Assembly (NCBI GenBank): GCA_023388675.1
Contig: JAEWFU010000506.1
Coordinates: 1 to 7,069 of the forward strand
Reading direction: 5' to 3'
DNA: 7,069 nt
Origin: Pseudomonadota bacterium
GTDB taxonomy: Bacteria > Pseudomonadota > Alphaproteobacteria > Rhizobiales > Rhizobiaceae
Shown: positions 1 to 5,970 of the stretch, piece after piece
How the letters are laid out: each line of letters begins with the position of its first letter
Numbering within the stretch: position 1 is the stretch's first letter
Notes under the pieces: model-generated
What the model saw: the letters and a program-made list of their open reading frames with translations, nothing else
The model's database searches: none
What the model was told of the DNA's origin: nothing
Translations under genes and position numbers: made by a program

Positions 1-511
1 CGTCGATCGACTCGACCGGGAAGTTGGTCATCAACAGGTAGTTGTCGAGCGCGAACCCGCCGCCGAGATATTCGACGTCGTAGCGCTCCCAGCTGTCGAT
101 CATGCCCGGCACGCTCTCGTGCAGCGCATTGACCGTTTCCAGCACCAGGCGCGGGTCCGGCGTGCTGAACGGTGTGAAATAGGAGACGTTCTGGAGCGGC
201 AGGGCGGTTGGCTCGAACACCGTCGGCACGACGCCGACTTCGGCAAGCCCGTCCTCGAGTGCTTCCAGCTCGCCGCCGACGGCCGCCAGCGTGCCACCAT
301 AGGCCTCGCTCCACGCGATCGAATAGCCGGAGCCTTCAAGCGCCTTGTTGACAGTCGGGATATAGGTCTCGGTGAGGTGCTTGACCCACAGGAAGACCGG
401 CGGATGCCCGTTGACCAGCGTAACGCTGATCTCCTCCTGCGCATGGGCGGAGACGGCGGTTGAAGCAAGGAAAGTTGCGGCCAAAAGGGCGCGACGCAGA
501 TGGGTGTTCAT
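1..511 (-). CDS. TRAP transporter solute-binding protein, DctP family (5' part only)
   Basis: This is the periplasmic ligand-binding subunit of a tripartite ATP-independent periplasmic (TRAP) transporter, which would deliver an organic acid or similar solute to a DctQ/DctM membrane pair. The first 170 residues are present; the C-terminal part lies beyond the left edge. ATG at 511-509 is preceded by GGAGG four bases upstream, a strong ribosome binding site. Residues 1-24 form a Sec signal peptide (basic MNTHLRR, hydrophobic core, AHA before Gln25). The mature part begins with the family-like NGHPPVF (about 34-40), then EAYGGTLA (69-76), a Glu/Gly-rich LEALEDGLAEVG helix (82-93) and LPLQNVSYFTPF (104-115), all typical of DctP proteins. 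It lies 23 bases downstream of the tetR gene on the same strand, so the two are probably co-transcribed. Membrane subunits would be expected further left but cannot be seen. The family is clear; the ligand is unknown. Confidence 0.88.
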   Translation of the reverse strand, partial: MNTHLRRALLAATFLASTAVSAHAQEEISVTLVNGHPPVFLWVKHLTETYIPTVNKALEGSGYSIAWSEAYGGTLAAVGGELEALEDGLAEVGVVPTVFEPTALPLQNVSYFTPFSTPDPRLVLETVNALHESVPGMIDSWERYDVEYLGGGFALDNYLLMTNFPVESID

Positions 512-534
512 GTTTCCTCCTGGTTTGCAGCCCG

Positions 535-1242
535 TCAGGCGGGCGTGCCGTTGTTTCCGGGACGGGGCCTGCCGGCCTCTTCCACGGCATGCGATACCGC
601 CAGCGCGCGAATGCCGGCGGCGATGAAGGTGACGGCGTTGTCGATCACCGCGTCGAGATCGTCGTCGCGGCAAAGCCCGTCGGAAAGCACTGCGGGGCGG
701 ACGTTGCGAGCCATCAAGGGCATCGCGATGTTGATGGCGTGCATGTACGACCACACCGCCATCTCGCGCGAGATGCCCGGCAGGACCTTCTGGATCGCAT
801 CGATGAATTCGCGTGCGATGCCGTTGTACTGCATGCCGGTAAGGCGGGTGGAGCGCTCGTCGTGCCCGCTGGCCACGTTGACGACCATCCGCGCATAGTG
901 GAAGCCGCCGCCATTGGACATGCGGCCGACCTCGATGGTCGGACGCAGAAGCGCCACCAGAATCTGCTCCAGCGCGGGCGCCGCAGCTCCCGAAAAGAGT
1001 TCCGCGAGTATCACCCGACGACGGTCGTTGATCTCGTCCGAGCGGCGCACGAAGACCGCCTCGAAAAGCTGCTCCTTGGTCCGGAAATAATAGTGGATCA
1101 GCGCCAGGTTGACCTTGGCGAGGTCCGCAATGGCCCGCGTGGTGGCCGCGGCGAAGCCATGTTCCGCGAACACCGCTTCCGCGGCATCGAGGATCGCGTC
1201 CGCGGCTTCGCGGCGCTCCGCACTGGCTGCGGGCTGCAGCAT
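535..1242 (-). CDS. TetR/AcrR-family transcriptional regulator
   Basis: A predicted cytoplasmic one-component repressor of 235 residues, normal for the family. The N-terminal DNA-binding domain spans about residues 10-60: helix 1 is ADAILDAAEAVFAEHGF and the helix-turn-helix is about 34-53 (TTRAIADLAKVNLALIHYYF), followed by the typical RTKEQLFEAVF. The C-terminal half (about 65-215) is the ligand-binding and dimerisation domain, with an aromatic and Gly-rich stretch (GGGFHYARM, 111-119). The start at 1242 is preferred because GGGAGGAG lies immediately upstream. An in-frame GTG at 1260 would add six residues but places the ribosome binding site inside the gene. It heads a minus-strand unit with the TRAP binding-protein gene and diverges from the ABC operon. 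A 27-bp palindrome lies across its promoter, so autorepression is likely. The C-terminal domain does not reveal the ligand. The tail after about 218 (RPRPGNNGTPA) looks disordered. Confidence 0.93.
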   Translation of the reverse strand: MLQPAASAERREAADAILDAAEAVFAEHGFAAATTRAIADLAKVNLALIHYYFRTKEQLFEAVFVRRSDEINDRRRVILAELFSGAAAPALEQILVALLRPTIEVGRMSNGGGFHYARMVVNVASGHDERSTRLTGMQYNGIAREFIDAIQKVLPGISREMAVWSYMHAINIAMPLMARNVRPAVLSDGLCRDDDLDAVIDNAVTFIAAGIRALAVSHAVEEAGRPRPGNNGTPA

Positions 1243-1260
1243 TTCTCCTCCCAAAGACAC

Positions 1261-1287
1261 TGGTCAATTGATTAAATCATATGACCA
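1261..1287. promoter_or_regulatory. 27-bp palindrome, probable TetR operator
   Basis: An odd-length inverted repeat centred on A1274. Outer arms are TGGTCA (1261-1266) and TGACCA (1282-1287); inner arms are TGATT (1269-1273) and AATCA (1275-1279). Eleven of thirteen base pairs are symmetric, the two failures being the AT and TA steps between inner and outer arms. It covers the -10 box and predicted start point of the tetR promoter, the usual place for an autorepressing TetR operator. Its nearest edge is about 240 bases from the ABC operon start, so control of that operon depends on where the plus-strand promoter lies. That TetR binds here is inference from position and symmetry. Confidence 0.72.
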
Positions 1288-1303
1288 AGATATCGAATGT
1301 CAA
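1276..1303 (-). promoter_or_regulatory. sigma70-like promoter of the tetR gene
   Basis: Read on the minus strand, a perfect -35 box TTGACA (1303-1298) is followed after 16 bases by TATGAT (1281-1276), five of six matches to the -10 consensus. Transcription would start near 1269, giving a leader of about 27 bases before the ATG at 1242. The region is clearly more A/T-rich than its surroundings. No transcript data support it; the call rests on consensus match and position. Confidence 0.7.
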
Positions 1304-1527
1304 CGGGGTGGCATACGCGCTGTGATTGCGCGCAACCGCCCGCGATTCGCTTGATTCGATTTACAGAATCCGATTCCCCGTGGCGCAGCGCTTCGCGCGA
1401 GGCGTGCAGAAGCCAGCATTTCCAAGGCTTATGCGGCTCTGCATCGCGACAAAAATGTGAATAGACCTGCGCAAACGCATTTGACGCGGCAGTTCAATTT
1501 TGCAAGCATCGTCGCATAATTGAGACA
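1288..1527 (+). other. intergenic leader upstream of the ABC operon
   Basis: No gene, tRNA or recognisable riboswitch is seen here; conserved TPP-riboswitch elements were looked for because of the NMT1-type transporter and are absent. The plus-strand promoter is not obvious. The best-placed candidate is CATAAT (1515-1520) with a weak TTCAAT (1493-1498) 16 bases upstream, which would start transcription about one base before the ATG at 1528. TTGACG at 1481-1486 is a good -35 box without a good -10 partner. A short GCGC-TTC-GCGC hairpin lies at 1388-1398. Confidence 0.4.
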
Positions 1528-2328
1528 ATGGGGCATAAAGTCGAAAAATTGAAACCCGCGGAAAAGACCAGCAGCCTTCCGGTTCTCGTCAGCGCGCAGG
1601 CTGTGACGAAGATCTACCGTTCGCGCCATGGCGACAGCGTTGAAGCGCTCGCGCCGACGACGCTCGACATCCACGAAGGCGAATTTCTCAGCCTCATCGG
1701 CCCCTCGGGTTGCGGCAAGTCGACGCTGCTGCGCATCCTCTCCGGCCTCGAGCCGCTGACCGGCGGCACGCTGACATGGCGCGACGGCCCGCCGACCGCC
1801 GGTTCCGATGTCGGCTTCGTCTTCCAGGAGCCAGTTCTACTGCCCTGGCTGTCGATCCTCGATAATGTGCGCTTCCCGCTCGACGTCTTCCGCACGCCCC
1901 GCGCCGAGGCCAATGAGCGCGCCCGCGCCATGCTCGCGCTGGTGGGGCTCGGGGCGTTCGAGAAGTCGCTGCCGAAGGAGCTTTCGGGCGGCATGCGCCA
2001 GCGCGCCGCGATCGCCCGCGCGCTGGTCTACAGCCCGCGCATCGTGCTGATGGACGAGCCGTTCGGCGCGCTCGACCTGCTGACGCGCGACCGCATGAAT
2101 GACGAACTCCTGCGCATCAAGGCAGAGACCGGCTCCACCATCGTCTTCGTCACCCATTCGATCGAGGAAGCGGCCTATCTTTCCGATCGCGTGGCGGTGA
2201 TGTCGGCGCGGCCCGGCCGCATCAGCGCCATCCACCACCTCGATCTCGGGCCGCAGCGCTCGGAGGCGATCAAGGACGATCCGCGCTTCTACCAGTGGCT
2301 TTCGACGCTGCGAAAGGAACTGCGGTGA
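1528..2328 (+). CDS. ABC transporter ATP-binding protein, SsuB/TauB/ThiZ-like
   Basis: The nucleotide-binding subunit that drives solute import through the two permeases encoded downstream; it acts at the cytoplasmic face of the membrane. At 266 residues it has all ATPase motifs: Walker A GPSGCGKST (58-66), Q-loop Gln100 in FVFQEPVLLPW, signature LSGGM (152-156), Walker B RIVLMDEP with catalytic Glu177, D-loop ALD (181-183) and switch His210 in FVTHSIEEA. The Q-loop context and DEPFGALD place it in the nitrate/sulfonate/taurine/NMT1 import subfamily. The first 20 residues are a variable extension before the ABC fold. ATG 1528 has only a weak Shine-Dalgarno (TTGAGA), unlike its neighbours. It is the first gene of a five-gene operon, and its TGA overlaps the GTG start of permease 1 by four bases. 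Family assignment is firm; the substrate is not defined by this subunit. Confidence 0.94.
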   Translation: MGHKVEKLKPAEKTSSLPVLVSAQAVTKIYRSRHGDSVEALAPTTLDIHEGEFLSLIGPSGCGKSTLLRILSGLEPLTGGTLTWRDGPPTAGSDVGFVFQEPVLLPWLSILDNVRFPLDVFRTPRAEANERARAMLALVGLGAFEKSLPKELSGGMRQRAAIARALVYSPRIVLMDEPFGALDLLTRDRMNDELLRIKAETGSTIVFVTHSIEEAAYLSDRVAVMSARPGRISAIHHLDLGPQRSEAIKDDPRFYQWLSTLRKELR

Positions 2329-3077
2329 ACGAGACGGCGCTGCGACGCATCTTCACGGTCGCGACCCCGCTGCTGCTGGTCGCCGCGTGGTGGGGTTACG
2401 TCACACTGTTCAACGTGCCGCGCTTCGTGCTGCCACCGCCCGATGCCGTGTTCGAGGAGTTGGTGCGGCTGTTTTCCAGTGGCACCATCTGGCCGCATCT
2501 CGGGCACACGGTCGGCATCATCGTCGCCGGCTTCGCTATCGGCTCGGCGGCCGGCTTCGCGCTCGGTTTCGCACTCGGCAAATGGCCGCGCGTGGAGCGG
2601 ATCGTCGGCCCCTATCTGTTCTTCTTCCAGACCGCCCCGAAGATCGCGCTCGCACCGCTCTTCATCCTGTGGTTCGGCCTCGGCCTCACCTCCAAGATCG
2701 TATTGACCGTATCGCTGGTGTTCTTCCCGGTCATGGTCGGCACCATGCTCGGCCTGCGATCGGTGCAGGCGAACCTTCATGCGCTGTGCGCGATACTCAA
2801 GCTTTCCCCGCGCGACAAGCTGCTGCGTGTTGAGCTGCCCGCGGCCGTGCCGGAAATCTTCGCCGGGCTGAAGGTCGCGGCGGTGCAGGCGACTATCGGC
2901 GCGATCCTCGCCGAATGGCTCTCGGGCGGCACCGGCCTCGGCTACCTGATGGTCTTCGCCGGCACGACGTACAAGACGCCGCTGCTGTTCGCGATGGTGC
3001 TCGTCACCTCTCTGCTCGGCATCGCCGTCTATCAGGCGCTTGCGCTCACCGAGAAGTGGTTGCTGTCATGGCGATGA
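2325..3077 (+). CDS. ABC transporter permease 1, SsuC/BPD_transp_1 type
   Basis: An integral inner-membrane subunit of the importer, 250 residues. Hydrophobic segments lie at about 10-29, 62-84, 98-120, 124-144, 188-210 and 219-240, the six-helix pattern of this family. The cytoplasmic coupling loop that docks to the ATPase lies at about 155-182 (ILKLSPRDKLLRVELPAAVP, then FAGLKV). The GTG start at 2325 is chosen because it forms a GTGA overlap with the ATPase stop and has AAGGA five to six bases upstream; an in-frame GTG at 2295 would lie deeper inside the upstream gene. It shares the QTAPKIA-APL block and the GLGYL motif with permease 2, so the two are paralogous and may form a heterodimeric pore. 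Its stop overlaps the start of the phosphorylase gene, indicating translational coupling. Confidence 0.92.
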   Translation: MNETALRRIFTVATPLLLVAAWWGYVTLFNVPRFVLPPPDAVFEELVRLFSSGTIWPHLGHTVGIIVAGFAIGSAAGFALGFALGKWPRVERIVGPYLFFFQTAPKIALAPLFILWFGLGLTSKIVLTVSLVFFPVMVGTMLGLRSVQANLHALCAILKLSPRDKLLRVELPAAVPEIFAGLKVAAVQATIGAILAEWLSGGTGLGYLMVFAGTTYKTPLLFAMVLVTSLLGIAVYQALALTEKWLLSWR

Positions 3078-3847
3078 AGGAACGCTCCGCGATCTGGCCG
3101 TGGAAGGGGGACGTTCCGCCTCATTTGCCGCGCCCCGACAAGATGCCCAAGGCATTCCTGCTGCCGGGCGATCCCGGCCGCGTCGACAAGGCTGCCGAGG
3201 TGCTGGAAAACTTCGAGATTGTCGGCCAGAATCGCGAGTTCCGCATGGGCGTCGGCACGCTGGACGGCGTTGCGGTCGGCATCTGCTCGACCGGCATCGG
3301 CGGCGCGTCTACCGAGATCGTCATGGTCGAGCTTGCCGCACTTGGCGTCGAGGTCGCGATCCGCACCGGCGGCATGGGCGCGCTCGCGAAGAATCTTGCG
3401 CTAGGCGACTTTCTCGTCGTCGCAGAGGCTGTTCGAAACAGCGGCGTTGCGACCTTCTATGCTGAACCCGGCGAACGCGTGCTGGCCGACACCGGGATTG
3501 TCGCCCTGCTCGATGCCGCACGGGGCGAACTTGGCCTGCCGGGCCGTCCCGGAACCTGCGCGACCGCCGACGGCTATTACCGCGCACAGGGGCGACCGGA
3601 TCGCCCCGCCGGCGACGGCACGCCCGAGATCCTCGACCAGCTCGCTGCGCGCGGCGCCGACGGCATCGAAATGGAAGCCGAGATCGTGCTGGCCGCCGGC
3701 CATGCTCTGGGCATGCGGACGGGCGCGGTGCTTGCCGTCCACGCCCATCGCCTCAGCGACGGCTGGCTCGAAGACTATGACAAGACGCAGCGCGACCTGC
3801 TGCGTCTGGGGGCAATATCGGCCGCCCGCGCGGTTGCCGAACGATAG
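3068..3847 (+). CDS. uridine phosphorylase-like nucleoside phosphorylase (PNP/UDP family)
   Basis: A predicted cytoplasmic enzyme of 259 residues that cleaves a nucleoside with phosphate to free base plus ribose 1-phosphate. Compared from memory with E. coli Udp, it keeps LLPGDPGR (31-38, phosphate-binding Arg38), NREF (56-59, Arg57 for the neighbouring subunit's site), CSTGIGG (73-79), Arg99, the uracil-recognition pair Gln174 and Arg176 in DGYYRAQGR, and the ribose-binding IEMEAE (200-205). His19 may match the Udp His8 that reaches the adjacent active site. One departure is RTGGMGA (99-105) where Udp has RIGTTGA, so the active-site Thr is Gly102. The start is ambiguous: ATG 3068 overlaps permease 1 by ten bases, and ATG 3074 gives an ATGA overlap and is two codons shorter. 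It sits between transporter genes, pointing to metabolism of the imported solute. Family is firm; uridine specificity is probable only. Confidence 0.88.
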   Translation: MAMKERSAIWPWKGDVPPHLPRPDKMPKAFLLPGDPGRVDKAAEVLENFEIVGQNREFRMGVGTLDGVAVGICSTGIGGASTEIVMVELAALGVEVAIRTGGMGALAKNLALGDFLVVAEAVRNSGVATFYAEPGERVLADTGIVALLDAARGELGLPGRPGTCATADGYYRAQGRPDRPAGDGTPEILDQLAARGADGIEMEAEIVLAAGHALGMRTGAVLAVHAHRLSDGWLEDYDKTQRDLLRLGAISAARAVAER

Positions 3848-3868
3848 AAGCTTGAATGCAAAGGACCA

Positions 3869-3874
3869 GAGGAG
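3869..3874 (+). promoter_or_regulatory. strong ribosome binding site of the binding-protein gene
   Basis: GAGGAG lies seven bases before ATG 3882. It fixes the start of the binding-protein gene against a long upstream in-frame extension that would run through the phosphorylase gene. It is much stronger than the site of the first operon gene, in keeping with a binding protein being made in excess of the membrane subunits. Confidence 0.8.
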
Positions 3875-3881
3875 AATTCAA

Positions 3882-4886
3882 ATGAAACTGATTTCGACAA
3901 TCAACGCATTCGCAAGGGGCGCGCTCGTCGCCGCTGGGCTTGCGCTCGGCCTCGGCGCCGCGCAAGCCCAGGAAAAGGTGACGATCCAGATCGACGGCGC
4001 GGCAGTGCCCTACTACCTGCCGATGTTCGTCGCCGACCACTACGGCTACTTCAAGGAAGCCGGCCTCGAGGTCGAATTCCTTTATGCCAACGCCGCCGAC
4101 ATCCTCAACAATATCGCGGCGGGCAACGTCCAGTTCGGCTTCCCCAACGGCGATGCTGTGATTTCCGCTCGCGCCAACGGCCTGCCTGTCAAGGTCGTTC
4201 ATTCGACCTATCAGCGCGGCATCGGCGCCGTTCTCTTCAAGACGTCGAGCGGCATCGAAACGCCCGCCGATCTGGAGGGCAAGAAGGTCGCCGTCACCAG
4301 CTACGGCAGCCCGAATTACATCCAGCTCCAGGTGATGATGGCGAAGGCCGACAAGTCGATCGACGACGTGAATGTCGAGATCGTCGGCACCGGCGCGATC
4401 CTCGACGCGCTCAAATCCGACCAGGTCGACGCCATCGTCTTCTCGATGCTGCGCTACTACGCACTGCAGGCCGAGGGCGTCGATGTCGGCATGATCGCCT
4501 CCGACGACTACCTGCCCTCCAAGGGCAACGTGCTCGTCACCTCCGAGAGCTACCTCGCTTCCAACACCGAGCAGGTGAAGGCCTTCATCACCGCCCTCGA
4601 CAAGGCGCTGAAGCACATCGTCGAAGGCGACGTCGCCGCCGAGGTCGCGATGGCGATCAAGGAGTATTCGCCGACCTTCGCCGGCCAGGAGGAAATCGTC
4701 ACCGAGATCATCAACGAGGTGTTCGTCAAGACGCTGTGGCAGAGCGACGACACCAGGGCCAACGGCTTCGGCTACGGCAATCTCGAATCCTGGCAGACGA
4801 CCATCGACACCGCCCTCGAATATGAGGCGATCCCCGAGAAGTTCGACGCCGCCGATCTCGTCGTCGAGAAGCCGTCCGAACTCTGA
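3882..4886 (+). CDS. ABC transporter substrate-binding protein, NMT1/THI5 (SsuA-like) family
   Basis: The periplasmic receptor that captures the solute and hands it to the permeases; 334 residues, normal for the family. Residues 1-29 are a Sec signal peptide (hydrophobic GALVAAGLALGLG, AQA before Gln30) without a lipobox Cys, so the protein is soluble. The mature part opens with the NMT1-like PYYLPMFVADHYGYFKEAGL (about 43-62), then AADILNNIAAGNVQFGF (71-87), the hinge-region DLEGKKVAVTSYGSP and the second-lobe helices around ILDALKSDQVDAIVF. Aromatic residues Tyr44-Tyr45 and the GFPNGDAV turn are candidates for ligand stacking. It follows the phosphorylase gene by 34 bases and is followed by a GC hairpin. 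Relatives bind thiamine pyrimidine precursors, sulfonates, nitriles or aromatic acids; the adjacent phosphorylase favours a pyrimidine or pyrimidine nucleoside, which is inference. Confidence 0.92.
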   Translation: MKLISTINAFARGALVAAGLALGLGAAQAQEKVTIQIDGAAVPYYLPMFVADHYGYFKEAGLEVEFLYANAADILNNIAAGNVQFGFPNGDAVISARANGLPVKVVHSTYQRGIGAVLFKTSSGIETPADLEGKKVAVTSYGSPNYIQLQVMMAKADKSIDDVNVEIVGTGAILDALKSDQVDAIVFSMLRYYALQAEGVDVGMIASDDYLPSKGNVLVTSESYLASNTEQVKAFITALDKALKHIVEGDVAAEVAMAIKEYSPTFAGQEEIVTEIINEVFVKTLWQSDDTRANGFGYGNLESWQTTIDTALEYEAIPEKFDAADLVVEKPSEL

Positions 4887-4896
4887 CCCACGAACC

Positions 4897-4917
4897 GGGC
4901 CCCGCTTGCCGGGGCCC
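4897..4917 (+). terminator. intra-operon GC hairpin after the binding-protein gene
   Basis: A perfect 8-bp G/C stem (4897-4904 with 4910-4917) closes a five-base CTTGC loop, starting ten bases after the binding-protein stop and ending 20 bases before permease 2. There is no T-tract, so it is unlikely to be a full intrinsic terminator. More likely it blocks 3' exonucleases or attenuates transcription, leaving more binding-protein mRNA than permease 2 mRNA, as known for other ABC operons. Confidence 0.65.
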
Positions 4918-4937
4918 AACCTTCTGAGGAACACGTC

Positions 4938-5705
4938 ATGATCCGTACGCTGCTGTCGCTCGCAGGCTTCATCCTTGCCTGGTGGGGGCTGGTCGTGCTG
5001 TTCGACGTGCCATCCTATCTGGTTCCCTCGCCTCTGGAACTGGCCGAGAAATTCTGGTTCCTGACCACGCAGGCAGGCCTGTTCGGCCATGTGCCGGTGA
5101 CGGTGATGGAGATCATCGTCGGCTTCGTCATCGGGACGGTGATCGGCGTGGCCGCAGCGGTCCTGTTCACGCGCTTCCCGATGGTGGAAGTGGTCCTCAA
5201 CCCGCTGATCATCTTCATCCAGACCGCGCCCAAGATCGCGATCGCACCGCTGCTGCTGCTGTGGCTCGGTCTCGGCGCCACACCCAAGATCGTGCTTGTC
5301 GCCATCGTCGCCTTCTTCCCCGTTCTGTCGAACATGCTGAGCGCGTTGCGCTCGATCGATCCTAACTACGGCGCGCTGGCGCGCATCCTCAAGATGAGCG
5401 CCTTCCAGCGCCTGTGGCGCATAGAGCTTCCCCAGTCGTTGCCGCTTCTGTTCGCCGGCATGAAGGTCGGCGTCACGCTCGCCGTCACTGCCGCCGTGAT
5501 CGGTGAACTGATGGGCGCGCGCGCCGGCCTGGGCTATCTGCTCAGCCTCGGCCAGGAAACGGCGGATGTAGCGCTCGTGCTCGTCGCCGTCATACTCCTT
5601 TCGTTGATCGGTTACCTGCTCTACGTCGCGCTGGGTGCTGCCGAACGCCGCCTTCTCGGCTGGCATGAAAGCCGCGCCAGCGCTGCGCCGGCTGTCGAAG
5701 GCTGA
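4938..5705 (+). CDS. ABC transporter permease 2, SsuC/BPD_transp_1 type
   Basis: The second inner-membrane subunit of the importer, 255 residues. Hydrophobic segments lie at about 4-22, 56-77, 88-112, 116-136, 176-203 and 209-234. The coupling loop for the ATPase is at about 148-175 (ILKMSAFQRLWRIELPQSLP, then FAGMKVG). It shares QTAPKIA-APL, the W-GLG segment and GLGYL with permease 1 but differs through most of the rest, so it is an old paralogue, not a recent duplication. ATG 4938 has GAGGA seven bases upstream. The last 15 residues (ESRASAAPAVEG) look like a disordered tail. It is the last gene of the operon, and no convincing Rho-independent terminator follows. Most NMT1/SsuC-type systems use one permease gene; two distinct ones suggest a heterodimer or two alternative pores. 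Confidence 0.92.
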   Translation: MIRTLLSLAGFILAWWGLVVLFDVPSYLVPSPLELAEKFWFLTTQAGLFGHVPVTVMEIIVGFVIGTVIGVAAAVLFTRFPMVEVVLNPLIIFIQTAPKIAIAPLLLLWLGLGATPKIVLVAIVAFFPVLSNMLSALRSIDPNYGALARILKMSAFQRLWRIELPQSLPLLFAGMKVGVTLAVTAAVIGELMGARAGLGYLLSLGQETADVALVLVAVILLSLIGYLLYVALGAAERRLLGWHESRASAAPAVEG

Positions 5706-5970
5706 CCGGCGCGCGCCCCGAACTCGACCCAGGTTTCCCCTCGTTTCCTGTGAACCGTCGCGCAGAATCCCTGCATCGGCTTCGTCTGTCATCGAAGTTT
5801 CGTCCGCATCGACTATCGCCTGAAGGCATCATGCGGAAGGCTGATCCGTTGCCGCTTTAATCACCTGACGCATCAGGATGGTCGGCTTGTCTGTCGCTCG
5901 GCTCGGATGGCTGACTGAGCGACGACTGCCGCGCCGGGTTTTCCCCGGTGGAGACGCCAGGAGGGAATGA
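5706..5970. other. intergenic region between the ABC operon and ugd, with small hairpins
   Basis: No gene or RNA gene is recognised. GGCGCGCGCC (5708-5717) is a perfect 10-bp palindrome just past the permease 2 stop. Three further inverted repeats can fold: CCTGA/TCAGG (5864-5877, four-base loop), GTCGCTC/GAGCGAC (5893-5899 with 5917-5923, 17-base loop) and CCGGG/CCCGG (5934-5948, extendable to 5932-5950 with a G-U pair). None is followed by a T-run, so no intrinsic terminator is called. No convincing -35/-10 pair for the next gene was found. Confidence 0.45.

Noticed and set aside
460..1275. A 271-codon plus-strand open frame opposite the tetR gene.
   Set aside because: It covers the helix-turn-helix gene and its promoter in antisense, has no recognisable domain and no good ribosome binding site.
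1288..1527. A TPP or other riboswitch ahead of the NMT1-type operon.
   Set aside because: The conserved TPP-riboswitch elements are not seen in the right order, and no other known aptamer pattern was recognised.
2915..3067. An in-frame upstream extension of the phosphorylase gene into permease 1.
   Set aside because: The extension is Arg/His/Ala-rich without family similarity and lies inside membrane-segment coding sequence of permease 1; family length fits the start at 3068 or 3074.
3848..3879. AAGCTT and GAATTC restriction-like hexamers flanking the gap before the binding-protein gene, suggesting a cloning artefact.
   Set aside because: The surrounding frame, ribosome site and gene order are natural and continuous; two hexamers in a less G+C-rich gap occur by chance.
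3447..3881. An in-frame N-terminal extension of the binding protein by 145 residues.
   Set aside because: It overlaps the phosphorylase gene in another frame and would bury the signal peptide; the strong GAGGAG site before ATG 3882 fixes the start.
3753..5792. A 679-codon open frame on the minus strand across the binding-protein and permease 2 genes.
   Set aside because: It is antisense to two genes with clear family motifs, signal peptide, membrane segments and ribosome sites. Its product is a low-complexity Asp/Glu/Arg/Gly/His-rich chain, typical of an antisense shadow in high-G+C coding DNA.
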